Below are positions 13,980-15,584 of a stretch of 15,584 bases of DNA, piece by piece; within the stretch, counting starts at the first letter, position 1; each line of letters opens with the position of its first letter. The translations under genes and the position numbers were made by a program. The stretch is from an uncultured Bacteroides sp. (lineage in GTDB: Bacteria; Bacteroidota; Bacteroidia; Bacteroidales; Bacteroidaceae). Location of the stretch: assembly GCA_900557355.1 (NCBI GenBank), contig USSR01000083.1:1-15584 (forward strand), given 5' to 3'. Under the pieces are notes generated by a model, which made no database searches, was not told the DNA's origin, and saw nothing but the letters and a program-made list of their open reading frames with translations.

Positions 13980-14804
13980 ATGATAAAGATAGAAAACATC
14001 AGCTACGGCTACAAGTCTAACCATCCTATTTTCAATGATATATCTTTGGAGATAGGCAACGGAATATATGGACTTCTGGGAGAGAACGGTGTAGGTAAAA
14101 CCACACTGATACATCTCCTTTGCGGACTACTTTTTCCTTGGAAAGGAGAATGCAGCATTGATGGGATGAATCCGGCAAAAAGAGAACCCGCCTTATTGAG
14201 CCGCTACTTCTTTCTGCCCGAAGAAATGCAGATGCCTTCCGAAAGCATTTCCGCTTTTGCCACACGGCATTCCGCTTTCTATCCTCACTTCAACCACAAA
14301 GAGTTTGAACAGAATCTTGAAGAACTGAAGATTGACAGGAAACAGAAGTTATCCGCAGTTTCTTATGGTCAGCAGAAGAAGGCGATGCTGGCGTATGCCT
14401 TTGCACTGCATACCCCGCTCCTGATACTCGACGAGCCTACAAACGGACTGGACATCACATCCCGACAAGCTCTGAAACGTATCATCAGCCGCAGCATAGA
14501 TGATGACAGTACGCTCCTCATCTCTACCCATCAGGCACACGACTTCGAGAACCTGCTGGATCACCTCATCATCCTCGGCGAAGGCGAAATCTTGCTGAAC
14601 CGTTCATTGGACGAAATCAGCCAGCGCCTCCTCTTTGCCCGGACAGACAGTCTGCCCGAAGACAGCATTTACAGCGAACAGGAATTGCCCGGATATTTCT
14701 CCGTGTTGCCTAATGAAGAGGAAGAAGAAAATACACCGGATATAGAACTGCTGTACAAAGCAGTGCTGCAAGTGCCGGAAAAGATAAAATCAATGTTCAA
14801 ATAA
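13980..14804 (+). CDS. ABC transporter ATP-binding protein
   Basis: A 274-residue cytoplasmic ATPase that drives a membrane partner. Walker A is GENGVGKTT (34-42), the signature is VSYGQQKK (127-134), Walker B is LLILDEPTNGLD (147-158), and the H-loop is His184 in ISTHQAHD. The Q-loop region reads RYFFLPEEMQMPSE with no Gln at the usual place. The last 60 residues form an acidic tail (EEEEENTPDIELL) beyond the ATPase core. The overall type is that of ABC-2/YtrB-like exporters. A membrane protein gene follows after 9 bases, and the promoter carries a dyad upstream, so the pair is likely a regulated exporter or membrane-stress system. The substrate is unknown. Confidence 0.93.
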   Translation: MIKIENISYGYKSNHPIFNDISLEIGNGIYGLLGENGVGKTTLIHLLCGLLFPWKGECSIDGMNPAKREPALLSRYFFLPEEMQMPSESISAFATRHSAFYPHFNHKEFEQNLEELKIDRKQKLSAVSYGQQKKAMLAYAFALHTPLLILDEPTNGLDITSRQALKRIISRSIDDDSTLLISTHQAHDFENLLDHLIILGEGEILLNRSLDEISQRLLFARTDSLPEDSIYSEQELPGYFSVLPNEEEEENTPDIELLYKAVLQVPEKIKSMFK

Positions 14805-14813
14805 ACAAAGAAT

Positions 14814-15575
14814 ATGAATGCAACCTTCAACCTGAAACGTTTCTTCCTGCTGGAACAGTACAAGAAACAGGAAACCGGCCGACACTTGCTATGGAGTGCC
14901 GATATTGTGCTGGGCATTTGTCTTCTCTGCATGATGTATGATATCAACAAAGGCTCAAGCTATTACATCGAACATACACAGGCTTTCTCCCTCAGCCGCT
15001 ACGTGCTGTGGTTTCTCTGCATCGCCCCCTGCCTGTTGGAGATAAATATCACCAAACAGACCTCCACTCTATACCTGTTGATGCCCGCTTCCGTTTTTGA
15101 GAAGTTCCTGCACTTGTGGATGAAGTATCTACTCGTACTCCCGCTGTTCTGTTTCTTGCTGATAACAAGCATAAAAGGGTTACTAATACTCTCAGGCACT
15201 GACTACCTGCAACACTTCGGCAGCCACATTGAATTTCACCTGATAGAAAAAGACCAGATACTGTCATGCAGCTTGATGCAAGGAACTTTTTTCCTCGGAT
15301 GCATAGCCTTCAAACGCCAGAAGCTGATAAATTCCTTCATCGTTTTGTGTTCCTGCTTCATTCTCATTTTCGGGATTATACTCTCAATGACATTGTGGGA
15401 ACCTGCCGACAGCCACGGATATTGGATAGCAAACATAGCCTATCCCATCTATAATTTCCCGATAAGCAGCACGTCAGAAGCCATTATTGCTTTCTGCAAC
15501 TACGGCACCCCTGTCCTGTTCAGCATCGGGATATGGATATCGAGTTACTTCCTGCTCAAAGAAAAACAACTGTAA
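14814..15575 (+). CDS. Membrane partner of the ABC ATPase
   Basis: A 253-residue integral membrane protein with about six hydrophobic segments, near residues 26-43, 60-78, 102-126, 151-166, 174-196 and 228-248. The N-terminus MNATFNLKRFFLLEQYKKQ is a short amphipathic cytoplasmic lead-in often seen in ABC-2-type permeases of Bacteroides. No strong family motif was recognised, so the assignment rests on membrane topology and on its place 9 bases behind the ATPase gene. The ATG at 14814 gives the tight spacing; no alternative is needed. Transport direction and substrate are unknown. Confidence 0.8.
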   Translation: MNATFNLKRFFLLEQYKKQETGRHLLWSADIVLGICLLCMMYDINKGSSYYIEHTQAFSLSRYVLWFLCIAPCLLEINITKQTSTLYLLMPASVFEKFLHLWMKYLLVLPLFCFLLITSIKGLLILSGTDYLQHFGSHIEFHLIEKDQILSCSLMQGTFFLGCIAFKRQKLINSFIVLCSCFILIFGIILSMTLWEPADSHGYWIANIAYPIYNFPISSTSEAIIAFCNYGTPVLFSIGIWISSYFLLKEKQL

Positions 15576-15578
15576 GCT

Positions 15579-15584
15579 ATGGAC
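15579..15584 (+). CDS. Possible start of a third gene in the ABC operon
   Basis: ATGGAC lies three bases after the stop of the membrane protein gene, at the right distance for another operon member, but only two codons are visible. It could equally be chance. Confidence 0.25.

Overview
The window looks like chromosome of a Bacteroides-type member of the Bacteroidales. The main evidence is a set of promoters with the Bacteroidales -7 box TAnnTTTG (one with a perfect TTTG at -33 and a 19-base spacer), a general lack of Shine-Dalgarno sequences, a TonB-dependent receptor with an N-terminal carboxypeptidase-like beta-sandwich domain, and a single-chain glycine dehydrogenase. I see no tRNA, rRNA, CRISPR array, insertion sequence or phage gene.

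Region 1 (1-1360): the 5' part of lipB (octanoyl transferase, minus strand, cut by the window edge) is divergent from an AraC-family regulator. The short gap between them holds two facing promoter boxes and a perfect 7-bp inverted repeat.

Region 2 (1357-6930, all minus strand) is a metal-handling locus, most likely for copper. In transcription order it holds a Cys-rich exported protein of HYC_CC_PP type, a TonB-dependent receptor whose only cysteines are an adjacent pair in the plug, a small periplasmic HMA-domain protein, and a CopA-type P1B-1 ATPase. The intergenic DNA is rich in structure: an 11-bp tandem repeat and a palindrome upstream of the receptor, competing inverted repeats upstream of copA, and a 19-base motif (16 of 19 identical) shared by the upstream regions of the Cys-rich gene and copA. 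The AraC gene runs convergently into copA with overlapping stop codons and is the obvious local candidate regulator, though this is unproven.

Region 3 (7013-12215, plus strand) holds a DUF3298/RsiV-like lipoprotein, rsmG (16S rRNA m7G methyltransferase), a glyoxalase-II-like metallo-hydrolase and gcvP (glycine decarboxylase). The last three are tightly spaced and probably cotranscribed. A perfect 14-bp inverted repeat just after gcvP is the likely terminator.

Region 4 (12216-15584, plus strand): about 270 bases hold an open frame with no good start, no own stop and no family I recognise. Then come a hemolysin III/PAQR membrane protein and a GNAT acetyltransferase (one unit from a well-formed promoter), followed by an ABC ATPase and a membrane partner behind a second promoter. 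That promoter overlaps a 7-bp dyad that looks like an operator. The window ends two codons into a possible third gene of that operon.
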